NCBI GenBank assembly: GCA_025964695.1 | Contig: JAOPYK010000008.1 | Span: 1 to 33,755 of the forward strand | Direction: 5' to 3' | From: Streptosporangiaceae bacterium | GTDB taxonomy: Bacteria > Actinomycetota > Actinomycetes > Streptosporangiales > Streptosporangiaceae | DNA: 33,755 nucleotides | The notes under the pieces: generated by a model | Seen by the model: only the letters and a program-made list of their open reading frames with translations | Database searches by the model: none | What the model was told of the DNA's origin: nothing | Program-made: the position numbers and the translations under genes | In this document: positions 23,834 to 32,119 of the stretch, piece by piece | Position numbering within the stretch: position 1 is the first letter of the stretch | Layout of the letters: the number at the start of each line of letters is the position of its first letter

Positions 23834-24616
23834 ATGACCGCAACGCTACGTGTCCCCCGCAGCCGTGGCGCGCTCAGCGGAACATTGCTGGTGCTCCTCG
23901 GGCTGTGGGGAGGCCTCATCCCCTTCATCGGCCCCTATGCCGACTTCGCCTACACGCCCGATCACGCCTGGGTCTCCACTTCGGGGCGGCTGTTGCTGGA
24001 GGTTCTGCCTGCCGTCGCCACCGTGCTCGGCGGCCTGATCCTGCTCTCCAGCGCCAACCGCGCCATCGCCATGCTCGGTGCCTGGCTGGCGGCGCTCGGC
24101 GGCGCCTGGTTCGTCGTCGGCACCGCGGTGAGCACGCTGTGGACCTCCCGGCACACGCCCGCGGCGGGCAGCCCGGTGGGCAGCATCGGCCGTCAGGTGG
24201 CCGAGCAGCTCGCCTTCTTCTCCGGCCTCGGCGTGGCCGTGCTGTTCTTCGCCGCACTGGCGCTGGGCCGTCTGGCCGTCGTGGGGGTCCGCGACGCGGC
24301 GCTGTCCGAGCCCTACGTCCAAGAGTACGACCCCGCACCGGGGCACGAGGGCGAGCGGTACTCCACCGATTCGGAAGGCGCCGGCCCGGCGGCGCCGCCG
24401 TTGACCCCTGCGCCCGGCACGGGCAGGTACGCCCGCCCGTCAGGACCCGAGACGACGCCCTTCCCGGCACGGCCTCAGTACGAGACACAGCCCGGGTACG
24501 ACACCTCGTCCGGCCCGGCGGACGCGCCTCCGCCCCTGCCACGGCGCAAGCGCAAGCAGCAGGACGTGGCCGAGCCCACCGATCAGAAGGTGGCGGGCCA
24601 CCGCACCGGCGAGTGA
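23834..24616 (+). CDS. Four-TM membrane protein with long disordered tail, unknown function
   Basis: A 260-residue protein with predicted TM segments near residues 14-34, 52-73, 77-98 and 126-150. They are followed by a hydrophilic tail of about 105 residues rich in Pro, Gly and Tyr that ends in a basic R-R-K-R-K cluster and an acidic/polar end. Both termini are probably cytoplasmic. I recognise no family, though such proteins are common in actinobacteria. ATG 23834 follows GGAG by 9 nt. It diverges from the NUDIX fusion gene across 105 bp and converges on der across a strong terminator. Confidence 0.8.
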   Translation: MTATLRVPRSRGALSGTLLVLLGLWGGLIPFIGPYADFAYTPDHAWVSTSGRLLLEVLPAVATVLGGLILLSSANRAIAMLGAWLAALGGAWFVVGTAVSTLWTSRHTPAAGSPVGSIGRQVAEQLAFFSGLGVAVLFFAALALGRLAVVGVRDAALSEPYVQEYDPAPGHEGERYSTDSEGAGPAAPPLTPAPGTGRYARPSGPETTPFPARPQYETQPGYDTSSGPADAPPPLPRRKRKQQDVAEPTDQKVAGHRTGE

Positions 24617-24623
24617 CAACGAA

Positions 24624-24657
24624 CGAGCGGCGGCCGCCCCGGGGCGGCCGCCGCTCG
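24624..24657. terminator. 34-bp perfect palindrome, bidirectional terminator
   Basis: The plus strand from 24624 to 24657 equals its own reverse complement, with centre CCCC/GGGG at 24640/24641 and GCGGCCGC in each half. It lies between the convergent stops of the membrane-protein gene (24616) and der (24672), where a terminator for both is expected. There is no U-tract, as is usual in actinomycetes. Confidence 0.85.
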
Positions 24658-24671
24658 ACGTCGTCGGCTCG

Positions 24672-26048
24672 TCACTTCTTCTTGTTGCCGCGCTTCTCCC
24701 GGATCTTCATCGTGACCTCGATGGGGCTGCCCTCGAAGCCGAACTCCTCACGGATCCGGCGTTCGATGAACCGGCGGTAACCGGACTCGAGGAACCCCGA
24801 GGTGAACAGCACGAACTTCGGCGGCCGTACGCTCGCCTGGGTGGCGAACAGGATGCGCGGCTGCTTACCGCCGCGGATCGGGTGCGGGTGGGCGGCGACC
24901 AGGTCGGCGAAGAAGGTGTTGAGCTTTGAGGTCGGCACCCGGTGGCCCCAGCTCTCCAGCGCGGTCTCGATGGCCGGCACCATCTTCTCGACGTGACGTC
25001 CGGTCTTGGCGGAGATGTTGACGCGTGCCGCCCAGCGGGCGTTGTGCAGCTGCCGGTCGATCTCCCTGTCGAGGTAGAAGCGGCGCTCCTCGTCGACGAG
25101 ATCCCACTTGTTGAAGGCCATCACCAGAGCCCGGCCGGACTCGATCACCATGGAGACGATCCGCAGATCCTGCTCGGCCAACGGCTCACCGGCGTCCACC
25201 AGGATGACCGCGACCTCCGAGCGTTCCAGTGCCGACTGGGTCCGCAGGGTGGCGTAGAAGTCGGCTCCCTGGTTCTCCCGGTGCCGCTTGCGGATGCCGG
25301 CGGTGTCGACGAAACGCCAGGTCTTGCCGCCCAGCTCGATCATCTCGTCGACCGGGTCCCGGGTGGTGCCGGCCACCTCGTGCACGACGGCCCGCTGCTC
25401 GCCGGCGAGCTTGTTGAGCAGGCTCGACTTGCCCACGTTGGGCCGGCCGACGAGCGCGACCCGGCGCGGCCCGCCGGCCGGCCCGAAGGTCTCCAGTGGA
25501 GCGGGCTCGGGGAGCGCCCCGAGCACGGCGTCGAGCAGGTCGCCGCTCGCCCTGCCGTGCAGCGCGCTGACGACCATCGGTTCACCGATGCCCAGTGACC
25601 ACAACGCGGCCGCGTCGGACTCGGCGCCGATGTCGTCGACCTTGTTGGCGACCAGCACGATCGGCTTGCCGGAGCGCCGCAGAATCTCCACCACGGCCTC
25701 GTCGACGTCGGTGGCGCCGACGGTGGCGTCGACCACGAACATCACCACGTCGGCCAGGTCCACCGCCAGCCGGGCCTGTTCGGCGATGGCTGCGGCCAGT
25801 CCCTCGGCGTCGGGCAGCCAGCCGCCGGTGTCGACGACGGTGAACCGGCGGCCCTGCCACTCGGCGTCATAGGCCACCCGGTCGCGGGTGACTCCGGGAA
25901 CGTCCTCGACCACCGCCTCCCGGCGGCCGATGATTCTGTTGACCAGGGTGGACTTGCCGACGTTGGGCCGGCCGACCACCGCCACGATGGGCAGCGGCCC
26001 CTGTTCGCCGGCGGCGGGGTCCTGGACGTGGATGTCGTACTCAGTCAC
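24672..26048 (-). CDS. der: Ribosome-assembly GTPase Der (EngA)
   Basis: A 458-residue essential GTPase needed for 50S subunit maturation. It has two tandem G domains, each with G-R-P-N-V-G-K-S (the first at 26-33, the second near 205), D-T-G-G/D-T-A-G-I switch-II motifs and N-K-V-D/N-K-W-D base motifs. A C-terminal KH-like domain ends in a basic K-R-G-N-K-K-K tail. GTG 26048 is the first start in frame; its ribosome-binding site is weak. It lies 42 bp downstream of cmk, a pairing conserved in many actinobacteria. Confidence 0.97.
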   Translation of the reverse strand: MTEYDIHVQDPAAGEQGPLPIVAVVGRPNVGKSTLVNRIIGRREAVVEDVPGVTRDRVAYDAEWQGRRFTVVDTGGWLPDAEGLAAAIAEQARLAVDLADVVMFVVDATVGATDVDEAVVEILRRSGKPIVLVANKVDDIGAESDAAALWSLGIGEPMVVSALHGRASGDLLDAVLGALPEPAPLETFGPAGGPRRVALVGRPNVGKSSLLNKLAGEQRAVVHEVAGTTRDPVDEMIELGGKTWRFVDTAGIRKRHRENQGADFYATLRTQSALERSEVAVILVDAGEPLAEQDLRIVSMVIESGRALVMAFNKWDLVDEERRFYLDREIDRQLHNARWAARVNISAKTGRHVEKMVPAIETALESWGHRVPTSKLNTFFADLVAAHPHPIRGGKQPRILFATQASVRPPKFVLFTSGFLESGYRRFIERRIREEFGFEGSPIEVTMKIREKRGNKKK

Positions 26049-26090
26049 GATGTCTCTGTTTTCTGCTGGCGAGCGTGCCGCGGCCCTGCC

Positions 26091-26762
26091 TCAGAGGGCG
26101 GCCGCGCGCTCCTTCACGAGCCGTACGACCGCGTCGACGACCTCTTCGAGCTTCAGCTCGGTGGAGTCGATCTCAACGGCATCGTCGGCCTTGGTCATCG
26201 GGGACGCCTTGCGGGTGGAGTCGAGCCGGTCCCGGCGCGCCTGCTCCTGGAGCAGGATCTGCACCGTCGCGGCCGGATCGGCGGTCAGGTCCCCGGCCCG
26301 GCGCTGGGCCCGGATCTCCTCACTCGCGGTGAGGAAGATCTTGACGGGTGCACCGGGTGCGACGACGGTGCCGATGTCGCGGCCCTCCGCGACGATGTCC
26401 CCACCCGCCATGATCTCACGCTGCAGCGCGACCAGCCGCTCCCGGACCACGGGCACGGAACTGACGGCGCTCACCGCGTTGGTCACCTCACGGGTCCGGA
26501 TCGGCCCGGACACGTCGGTGCCGTCGATCCTGATGGTGGGCGCGTCGGGGTCGGTGCCCAGCTCCAGTAGCGGTTCACCGGCCCGTGCGGCCACCTGCTC
26601 CGCGTCCTCGACCGGCACGTCCTGGGAGAGCATCCACCACGTCATGGCCCGGTACATCGCACCGGTGTCGAGGTAGCGGAACCCCAGTGAGCGGGCTACC
26701 CCCTTGGCGGCGCTGGACTTTCCAGAGCCCGAGGGGCCGTCCATGGCGATGACGATCGTCAC
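26091..26762 (-). CDS. cmk: Cytidylate kinase
   Basis: A 223-residue (d)CMP kinase converting CMP/dCMP to the diphosphates with ATP. The P-loop G-P-S-G-S-G-K-S-S is at 9-17, followed by the 'YLDTGAMYRA' NMP-binding region near 33 and 'AEGRDIGTVV' near 125. The lid segment is 'RRAGDL'. GTG 26762 was chosen because the kinase fold starts there and GGAGA lies 9 nt upstream. It is followed by der. The 242 bp upstream have no gene and probably contain its promoter. Confidence 0.96.
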   Translation of the reverse strand: MTIVIAMDGPSGSGKSSAAKGVARSLGFRYLDTGAMYRAMTWWMLSQDVPVEDAEQVAARAGEPLLELGTDPDAPTIRIDGTDVSGPIRTREVTNAVSAVSSVPVVRERLVALQREIMAGGDIVAEGRDIGTVVAPGAPVKIFLTASEEIRAQRRAGDLTADPAATVQILLQEQARRDRLDSTRKASPMTKADDAVEIDSTELKLEEVVDAVVRLVKERAAAL

Positions 26763-27004
26763 GTCTGTCTCTCTCCAACCTGCGTACCGGGCCGACGGCC
26801 CGCGCCAGAGGGACCGCCTGCCGCGGTCTCCTCGTCTGTCATTCCCCATGTAACAGCCCCAACGGACCAGAGTACCGGCCGCGCGGGGCCCATCGCCCCG
26901 AACCGGTCGCGACCGCACGGCCGGGCAGGTGGCCGCCACAAGATCCCAAGAGATCGATCCGGCGGAAGGCCGGGCTCTGGACCGTCCCGGCGGAGGTCAG
27001 AGGG

Positions 27005-28117
27005 TCAGCCTGGGACGGACCAGCCCCGGGCACGCAGCTCGTCGGCCAGCCGGTCCGCAGCCTCGGGCCGGACGGAGAGCTCCGCCACACCGACCGGCAG
27101 GCCCGGAGAGTGCTCGATCGCGACGTCCTCAATGTTGACCCCGGCATCCCCGGCGGCCTGGAAGAGCCGGGCCAGCTCCCCGGGACGGTCTGGGATGACG
27201 ACCGCCACGAGGGCGTACGACCTCGGCCGGCCGCCGTGCTTGCCCGGGATCCGGCCCCGGCCGACTGTGCCGCGCCGCAGCAGCTCGGTGACCTTCTCCG
27301 CCGCCACCTCGGCCACCGGCCCGCCGTTCTCGGCGCCGGCCCGCAGCATCGCCGCCGCCAGGGCGAGGTCTCCGGCGACCGCGTCCAGGACGTCGGCCAC
27401 CGGCCCGGCGTTGGCGCTGAGGATGCCGATCCACAGGGCCGGGTCGCTCGCCGCGACGCGCGTGACGTCCCGTACGCCCTGTCCCGCCAGGCCCAGCGCC
27501 ACCTCGGGAGCGTCACCGAGCCGGGCGGCCACCGCGGCCGAGACCACGTGCGGCCCGTGCGAGACCAGCGCGACCGCTCGGTCATGTTCGGCGGGGCCGA
27601 CCGTGAGGGGCTCGGCCCCGCAGGCGCGCGCCAGGGCCGCGACCGTCTCGGCCGCCTCGGCCGAGGACTCCGGCGACGGGCACAGGGCCCACGGCCGGCC
27701 GAGGAAGAGATCGGCCCGCGCCGCCGCCGGGCCGGAACGCTCCCGTCCGGCCAGGGGGTGCCCCGCCACGAAGGTGGTCAGGTCGCAGCCCAGCTCGGCG
27801 GCCTCGGCCAGCGGGCGGGCCTTGACGCTGGCCACGTCGGTGTAGACCCGGGCCAGCCCGCGCTTCTGCGCGTCCAGCAGGGCCGCGGCCACCGCCGCCG
27901 GGGGTACGGCGAGCACGGCGAGGTCCGCGGGCTCCCCCGGATCACCCTCCTGGAGGGCCGATCCGGCTCCGAGCTCGACCGCCAGCCGCAGCGACGCCGT
28001 GTCCCGGTCGGCCAGCAGCACCTCGGCGCCGCCCGCACGCATCGCCAGCGCGATCGACGTGCCGATCAGTCCTGTGCCGACGACGACGATCCGCCGCGGA
28101 GCTGCCTCTTCTGTCAC
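27005..28117 (-). CDS. tyrA: Prephenate dehydrogenase with ACT domain
   Basis: A 370-residue NAD(P)-dependent enzyme of tyrosine synthesis, converting prephenate (or arogenate) by oxidative decarboxylation. The Rossmann motif G-T-G-L-I-G is at 14-19. The catalytic region G-H-P-L-A-G-R-E-R-S-G lies near 119 and a helical dimerisation domain follows. Residues about 300-370 form an ACT domain ('DRPGELARLFQAAGDAGVNIED') that usually binds tyrosine for feedback inhibition. GTG 28117 is used; it lies 69 bp after aroH, whose product makes the substrate. Confidence 0.94.
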   Translation of the reverse strand: MTEEAAPRRIVVVGTGLIGTSIALAMRAGGAEVLLADRDTASLRLAVELGAGSALQEGDPGEPADLAVLAVPPAAVAAALLDAQKRGLARVYTDVASVKARPLAEAAELGCDLTTFVAGHPLAGRERSGPAAARADLFLGRPWALCPSPESSAEAAETVAALARACGAEPLTVGPAEHDRAVALVSHGPHVVSAAVAARLGDAPEVALGLAGQGVRDVTRVAASDPALWIGILSANAGPVADVLDAVAGDLALAAAMLRAGAENGGPVAEVAAEKVTELLRRGTVGRGRIPGKHGGRPRSYALVAVVIPDRPGELARLFQAAGDAGVNIEDVAIEHSPGLPVGVAELSVRPEAADRLADELRARGWSVPG

Positions 28118-28186
28118 GTCCTCAGCCTATCGATCGAGTGTTCCCCGTCCTTGATGATCAAGCGATCGCTCGCGTGATCACGGAGG

Positions 28187-28549
28187 TCATTGGGCGATGT
28201 CGAGCCGCAGGGCCGTGGCCCCGCGCAGGTAGACGTGCTGCATCGCCGACCGGGGCCGGTCCGTCTCGATGTGCGCCAGGAGCCGGATCACCCGGGGCAG
28301 CGCGTGCGGGACGTCGACCTCGGAGGCGCACAGCAGCGGCACCTCGTGGAAGCCCAGCTTGCGGGCCGCCAGCGCCGGGAACTCCGACCTCAGATCCGGA
28401 GTCGCCGTGAACACCACGCTGATGACGTCGTCGGTGGTGAGCTCGTTGCGGGTCATCACCTCGGTGACGAGCTCTGTCGTCGCGTCCAGGATCAGCGTCC
28501 GATCGTCGGCGTCGACCTGTGTCGCACCACGAATCGCCCGTACCGCCAC
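28187..28549 (-). CDS. aroH: Chorismate mutase, AroH type
   Basis: A 120-residue monofunctional chorismate mutase of the Bacillus AroH fold, rearranging chorismate to prephenate. Typical features are 'VRAIRGATQVDADD' at the N-terminus with an active-site Arg, 'TATPDLRSEFPA.AAR..G' in the middle, and 'VYLRGA..LR.D' at the C-terminus carrying further active-site residues. GTG 28549 follows GGAGG by 8 nt. It precedes tyrA in the same direction, so the two probably form a tyrosine-branch pair. Confidence 0.95.
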   Translation of the reverse strand: MAVRAIRGATQVDADDRTLILDATTELVTEVMTRNELTTDDVISVVFTATPDLRSEFPALAARKLGFHEVPLLCASEVDVPHALPRVIRLLAHIETDRPRSAMQHVYLRGATALRLDIAQ

Positions 28550-28573
28550 TCTTGTTCCCTCCCCTTACCCGGC

Positions 28574-28633
28574 ATGCCTCACCGGCGATGCCCTGGCCGC
28601 GATGCCCTGGCCGCGATGCCTTACTGGCAATGC
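28574..28633. repeat. 14-bp minisatellite, four units plus a partial
   Basis: Units start at 28574, 28588, 28602 and 28616, each beginning ATGCC and ending near GGCG/CGCG. Units 2 and 3 are identical (ATGCCCTGGCCGCG) and a terminal ATGC runs into the rluB stop. The array fills most of the rluB-aroH spacer. Confidence 0.85.
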
Positions 28634-29367
28634 TAGAGATCGACGGCCGCGTACAGCTCGCCGACCTCTCTGGGGGTCAGCGCGCGGATCGCCCCGGGCT
28701 TGAGCCGGCCCAGCTTGATCGGGCCGAACTCGGTACGGGCCAGCTGGCGCACCGGGTGGCCGACCTCCTTCAGCAGCCGCCGCACGATGTGCTTGCGTCC
28801 CTCGTGCAGTTTGACCTGGACCAGAAAGCGCCTGCCGGACTGCTCCACGATGCGGAAGTCGTCGGCCTTCACCACGCCGTCCTCGAGGGTCACGCCCTTG
28901 AGCAACCGCCGGCCGAGGTCCCGTGCGATCGGCCCTGCCACCTCGGCGACATAGGTCTTGGTGACCCCGAAGGAGGGGTGGGTCAGGCGATGCGCCAGCT
29001 CCCCGTCGTTGGTGAGCAGGATGAGCCCCTCGGTGTCGGTGTCGAGCCGTCCGACGTGGAAGAGCCGTTCCGGCACCTCCCCGACGTACGCGGCCAGGCT
29101 GCGCCGGCCCTTTTCGTCGGACATCGTGCTCACCACGCCGCGCGGCTTGTTGACCGCGTAGTAGCGCGTGGCGGCCCGGGTCTCGACCCGTTTCCCGTCG
29201 ACGTGGATCACGACCTGCTCAGGGTGCACCTTGGCCCCGAACCAGGCCACCACCTTGCCGTCGACCTGCACCCTGCGCTCGGCGATCAGTTCCTCGCAGT
29301 GCCGCCTGCTGCCGATCCCGGCGTCCGCCAGGATCTTCTGCAGCCGAACACCTTCGTTGTCGTTCAC
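28633..29367 (-). CDS. rluB: rRNA pseudouridine synthase (RluB/RsuA family)
   Basis: A 244-residue enzyme with an N-terminal S4 RNA-binding domain (about 7-60, 'VRLQKILADAGIGSRR..E.LI') and a pseudouridine synthase domain. The catalytic Asp109 is in H-V-G-R-L-D-T-D-T-E-G-L. It probably modifies 23S rRNA, the usual role of this neighbour of scpB. GTG 29367 overlaps the scpB stop by 4 bp (GTGA). A 14-bp repeat array lies directly after its stop. Confidence 0.95.
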   Translation of the reverse strand: MNDNEGVRLQKILADAGIGSRRHCEELIAERRVQVDGKVVAWFGAKVHPEQVVIHVDGKRVETRAATRYYAVNKPRGVVSTMSDEKGRRSLAAYVGEVPERLFHVGRLDTDTEGLILLTNDGELAHRLTHPSFGVTKTYVAEVAGPIARDLGRRLLKGVTLEDGVVKADDFRIVEQSGRRFLVQVKLHEGRKHIVRRLLKEVGHPVRQLARTEFGPIKLGRLKPGAIRALTPREVGELYAAVDL

Positions 29368-30086
29368 TTGGCTATGTCCTCGATGCCTTCAATGTCGTCG
29401 GGCAGGTATGGGGCGAGTTCGGGGAGTTCCTCGATATCGCGCAGCCCCAGCCGCTCCAGGAAGTATCCGGTGGTCCGGTACAGGTGGGCCTGGGTCTCGG
29501 GGTCCTGCCCCGACTCCTCGATCAGCCCCCGCAGCGTCAGGGTCCGGATGACCCCGTCGCTGTTGACCCCGCGGATCGCCGACACGCGGGCCCGGCTGAC
29601 CGGCTGCCGGTAGGCGACCACGGCGAGGGTCTCCAGCGCGGCCTGGGTGAGCCGGGTCTGCTGGCCGTCGGTCACGAAACGCTCCACCACCGGGGCGCAC
29701 ACGTCCCGGGTGTAGAACCGCCAGCCACCGGCGATCTCCCTCAGATCGAACCCCCGGCCCTGTGCGGTGTATTCCTGCGAAAGCTCCCGCAGCCCCGCCA
29801 GGACCTCGTCGCGGGGCCGCTCCAGGATCTGGGCGAGGGTGACCTCGGCCACCGGCTCGTCGACCACGAGCAGGATCGCCTCCAGGGAGGCCCTGAGCCC
29901 GGGCAGCCCGTCGGGCCGGCTCTCCTGGCCAGGCGCCGCGGTCACCTCGGACCGCTCGGGCGCCTCGGGCCGCTCAGACCGCTCGGAGGCCGGCTGCTCG
30001 GGCACTTCGGGCTGCTCGGCGGCGAGGCCGTCTCCCCGCTGTTCCGTCCAGGCCTCGTCGTGCCCGGCACGGACGTCCTCAGTCAC
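29364..30086 (-). CDS. scpB: Segregation and condensation protein B
   Basis: A 240-residue kleisin-associated protein that works with ScpA and Smc in chromosome condensation. The two winged-helix domains span about 62-220; clear motifs are 'LEAILLVVDEPV' and 'LTQAALETLAVVAYRQPVSRA.....RGVNSDGVIRTL..RGLI'. The first 60 residues are a Glu/Pro/Ser/Arg-rich disordered extension coded by imperfectly repetitive DNA. GTG 30086 overlaps the end of scpA by 8 bp. Confidence 0.95.
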   Translation of the reverse strand: MTEDVRAGHDEAWTEQRGDGLAAEQPEVPEQPASERSERPEAPERSEVTAAPGQESRPDGLPGLRASLEAILLVVDEPVAEVTLAQILERPRDEVLAGLRELSQEYTAQGRGFDLREIAGGWRFYTRDVCAPVVERFVTDGQQTRLTQAALETLAVVAYRQPVSRARVSAIRGVNSDGVIRTLTLRGLIEESGQDPETQAHLYRTTGYFLERLGLRDIEELPELAPYLPDDIEGIEDIAK

Positions 30087-31023
30087 TGTCCTCGTCCCCG
30101 TTCGGCTCCGCTGCGCCTTGATAGTCGTCGCCGACCACGATCTCCCCCTCGTCGCTGCCGGTCCAGGTCACGTGCAGCTCGCCGAGGGCCTCGATCTGCT
30201 CGAAGGACACCGCCTGCTCGCGATACAGCTCCAGGAGCGCCAGAAAGCGGGCCACGACCTCGAACGTCCCCGCGCAGTCGGCCGTGAGGACCCGGAACGT
30301 GGACCGTCGCAGCCGACGGAGCTGCGCGACGATGATAGCGGCCTGGTCCTTGACATTGGCCGCAGGCTGGTACATGTGCTCGACCGAGACGGTCGGCACC
30401 GCCTTGGGCGCGAACGTCCTGGCGGCGAGCCGGGCGAACTCGGCCGGCCCCAGCCCCAGCAGCACCTCGGGCAGCAGGTCGGCGAAGCGCGGTTCCATCG
30501 GCACCAGCCGCGGGAAGCGTTTGGCCTCCTCGGCCATCCGCCCGGCCAGGAACCTCGCGACCTCCTTGTAGGCCCGGTACTGCAGCAGGCGGGCGAACAG
30601 CAGGTCGCGGGCCTCCAGCAGGGCGAGGTCCTCCTCGTCGTCGACCTCGCCGGAGGGCAGCAGCCGGGCGGCCTTGAGGTCGAGCAGCGTAGCGGCGACC
30701 AGCAGGAAGTGGCTGGCCTGATCGAGGTCCCACTCCTTGCCGTACGAGCGGATGAAGGCGATGAACTCGTCGGTGACCTTGTGCAGGGACACCTCGGTGA
30801 TGTCCAGCTTGTGCTTGGAGATCAGGCCGAGCAGCAGATCGAAGGGACCCTCGAAGTTGTCCAGGTGGACCTCGAAACCCCGGGTCCTGCCGGGGGCGGG
30901 GGGTTCGGGCGCACCGGCGCCGGGAGGTGGCCCGGAGGTGTCCCCGGCCAGGTCCTCGCTCTGTGGCGCAGCGGTGTCGGTCACATCTATGACGGTAACC
31001 GAATCACGGTCCGGACCTCGCAT
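30079..31023 (-). CDS. scpA: Segregation and condensation protein A (kleisin)
   Basis: A 314-residue kleisin that bridges the Smc heads. After a disordered Pro/Gly-rich N-tail of about 45 residues comes the family signature 'F.VHLDNFEGPFDLLLGLI.KHKLDI.E' (about 50-78), then the central helical region and a C-terminal winged helix. ATG 31023 is the longest start. Its ribosome-binding site is poor and a GTG at 30984 is possible, without affecting the conserved domain. A hairpin lies in the 74 bp after parA. Confidence 0.94.
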   Translation of the reverse strand: MRGPDRDSVTVIDVTDTAAPQSEDLAGDTSGPPPGAGAPEPPAPGRTRGFEVHLDNFEGPFDLLLGLISKHKLDITEVSLHKVTDEFIAFIRSYGKEWDLDQASHFLLVAATLLDLKAARLLPSGEVDDEEDLALLEARDLLFARLLQYRAYKEVARFLAGRMAEEAKRFPRLVPMEPRFADLLPEVLLGLGPAEFARLAARTFAPKAVPTVSVEHMYQPAANVKDQAAIIVAQLRRLRRSTFRVLTADCAGTFEVVARFLALLELYREQAVSFEQIEALGELHVTWTGSDEGEIVVGDDYQGAAEPNGDEDSD

Positions 31024-31034
31024 CCGGCGCGGAA

Positions 31035-31072
31035 CCGGCCCTGGTCAGGCCGGCCGGCCGAGCGGCGGCCGG
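31035..31072 (-). terminator. Tandem GC hairpins between parA and scpA
   Basis: CCGGCC (31035-31040) pairs with GGCCGG (31048-31053), and CCGGCCG (31054-31060) pairs with CGGCCGG (31066-31072) with a 5-nt loop. They lie between parA and scpA and could lower read-through or mark a processing site. There is no U-tract. Confidence 0.35.
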
Positions 31073-31097
31073 GCCCCGGCGCGGAGACCTCGCGGGC

Positions 31098-32009
31098 TCA
31101 GCCCATCAGACGCCACCGCTCGAGCACCTCCTTGGCCAGCTCCCGGTAGGCGTTGGCGCCCATCGAGGACGAGTCGAAGGTGGTGATCGGCTCTCCGACA
31201 ACGGTGGCGTCGGGGAACCGGACCGTGCGGTTGATCACCGTGTGGAAGACCTTCTCGCCGAACGCCTCGACGACCCGGCCGAGCACCTCACGGGTGTGCA
31301 GCGTCCGGGAGTCGTACATGGTGCCCAGAAAGCCGTCGATCATGAGGTCGGGGTTGATCCGGGCCTGGACCTTCTCGATGGTCTCCATCAGCAGGGCGAC
31401 GCCGCGCATCGCGAAGTACTCGCACTCCAGCGGCACCAGGACGCCGTGACTGGCGGCCAGCGCGTTGATCGTCAGCAGGCCCAGCGACGGCTGGCAGTCG
31501 ATCAGGATGTAGTCGTAGTGCTCCACGGCGGGTTTGAGGCAGCCCTGGAGGATGTATTCCCGGCCGACCTCGTGCACGAGCTGGACCTCGGCTCCGGACA
31601 GGTCGATGTTGCTGGGCAGCAGGTCCATGCCCTCGACGGTGGTCTCCAGGAGGATGTCCTCCCACTCGACCCCCCGCTCCAGCAGCAGGTTGTGGACCGT
31701 CATCTCCAGCTGGCGCGGGTCACCCTGCCCCAGCCCGACCGAGAGCGCACCCTGCGGGTCGAAGTCGACCAGCAGCACCCGGCGGCCCTGCTCGGCCAGT
31801 GCGGCGCCCAGGTTGATGGTCGTGGTGGTCTTGCCGACCCCGCCCTTCTGGTTGCACACGGCCACGATGCGGGCCGGCCCGTGCTCATCCAGCGGCTCGG
31901 GGTCGGGGAACGACGGCACCGGCCGCCGGGTGGGGCCCAGGGAACGACGCGGATCCGTCTCGATGGCGGCCGCGAGCACTTTCTCCGCGGCGTGCTGTGT
32001 GCTGGTCAA
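31098..32009 (-). CDS. ParA/Soj-family ATPase
   Basis: A 303-residue deviant-Walker ATPase. K-G-G-V-G-K-T-T (about 55-62) has the signature Lys; D-F-D-P-Q-G and the 'DYILIDCQPSLGLLT' Walker B follow. No partner parB gene is adjacent, so this is the orphan ParA commonly found beside scpAB in actinobacteria, distinct from the origin-proximal parAB pair. Its cargo is unknown. I prefer TTG 32009 because GGGGAGG lies about 10 nt before it; an ATG at 32039 is in frame but has a poor ribosome-binding site. Confidence 0.9.
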   Translation of the reverse strand: MTSTQHAAEKVLAAAIETDPRRSLGPTRRPVPSFPDPEPLDEHGPARIVAVCNQKGGVGKTTTTINLGAALAEQGRRVLLVDFDPQGALSVGLGQGDPRQLEMTVHNLLLERGVEWEDILLETTVEGMDLLPSNIDLSGAEVQLVHEVGREYILQGCLKPAVEHYDYILIDCQPSLGLLTINALAASHGVLVPLECEYFAMRGVALLMETIEKVQARINPDLMIDGFLGTMYDSRTLHTREVLGRVVEAFGEKVFHTVINRTVRFPDATVVGEPITTFDSSSMGANAYRELAKEVLERWRLMG

Positions 32010-32119
32010 CAGCTTCGAACCTCCCCGCGGCCAGGACATGCGGTCAAGACCCGGACTCTACGGATCGGCCCACCAGACGGCAAGGCGACTCGCGGAACGA
32101 GGGCGGACTGTGCTCGCCG

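Noticed and set aside
28574-28633. CRISPR array
   Set aside because: 14-bp units are directly adjacent with no spacers and no cas genes; this is a minisatellite.
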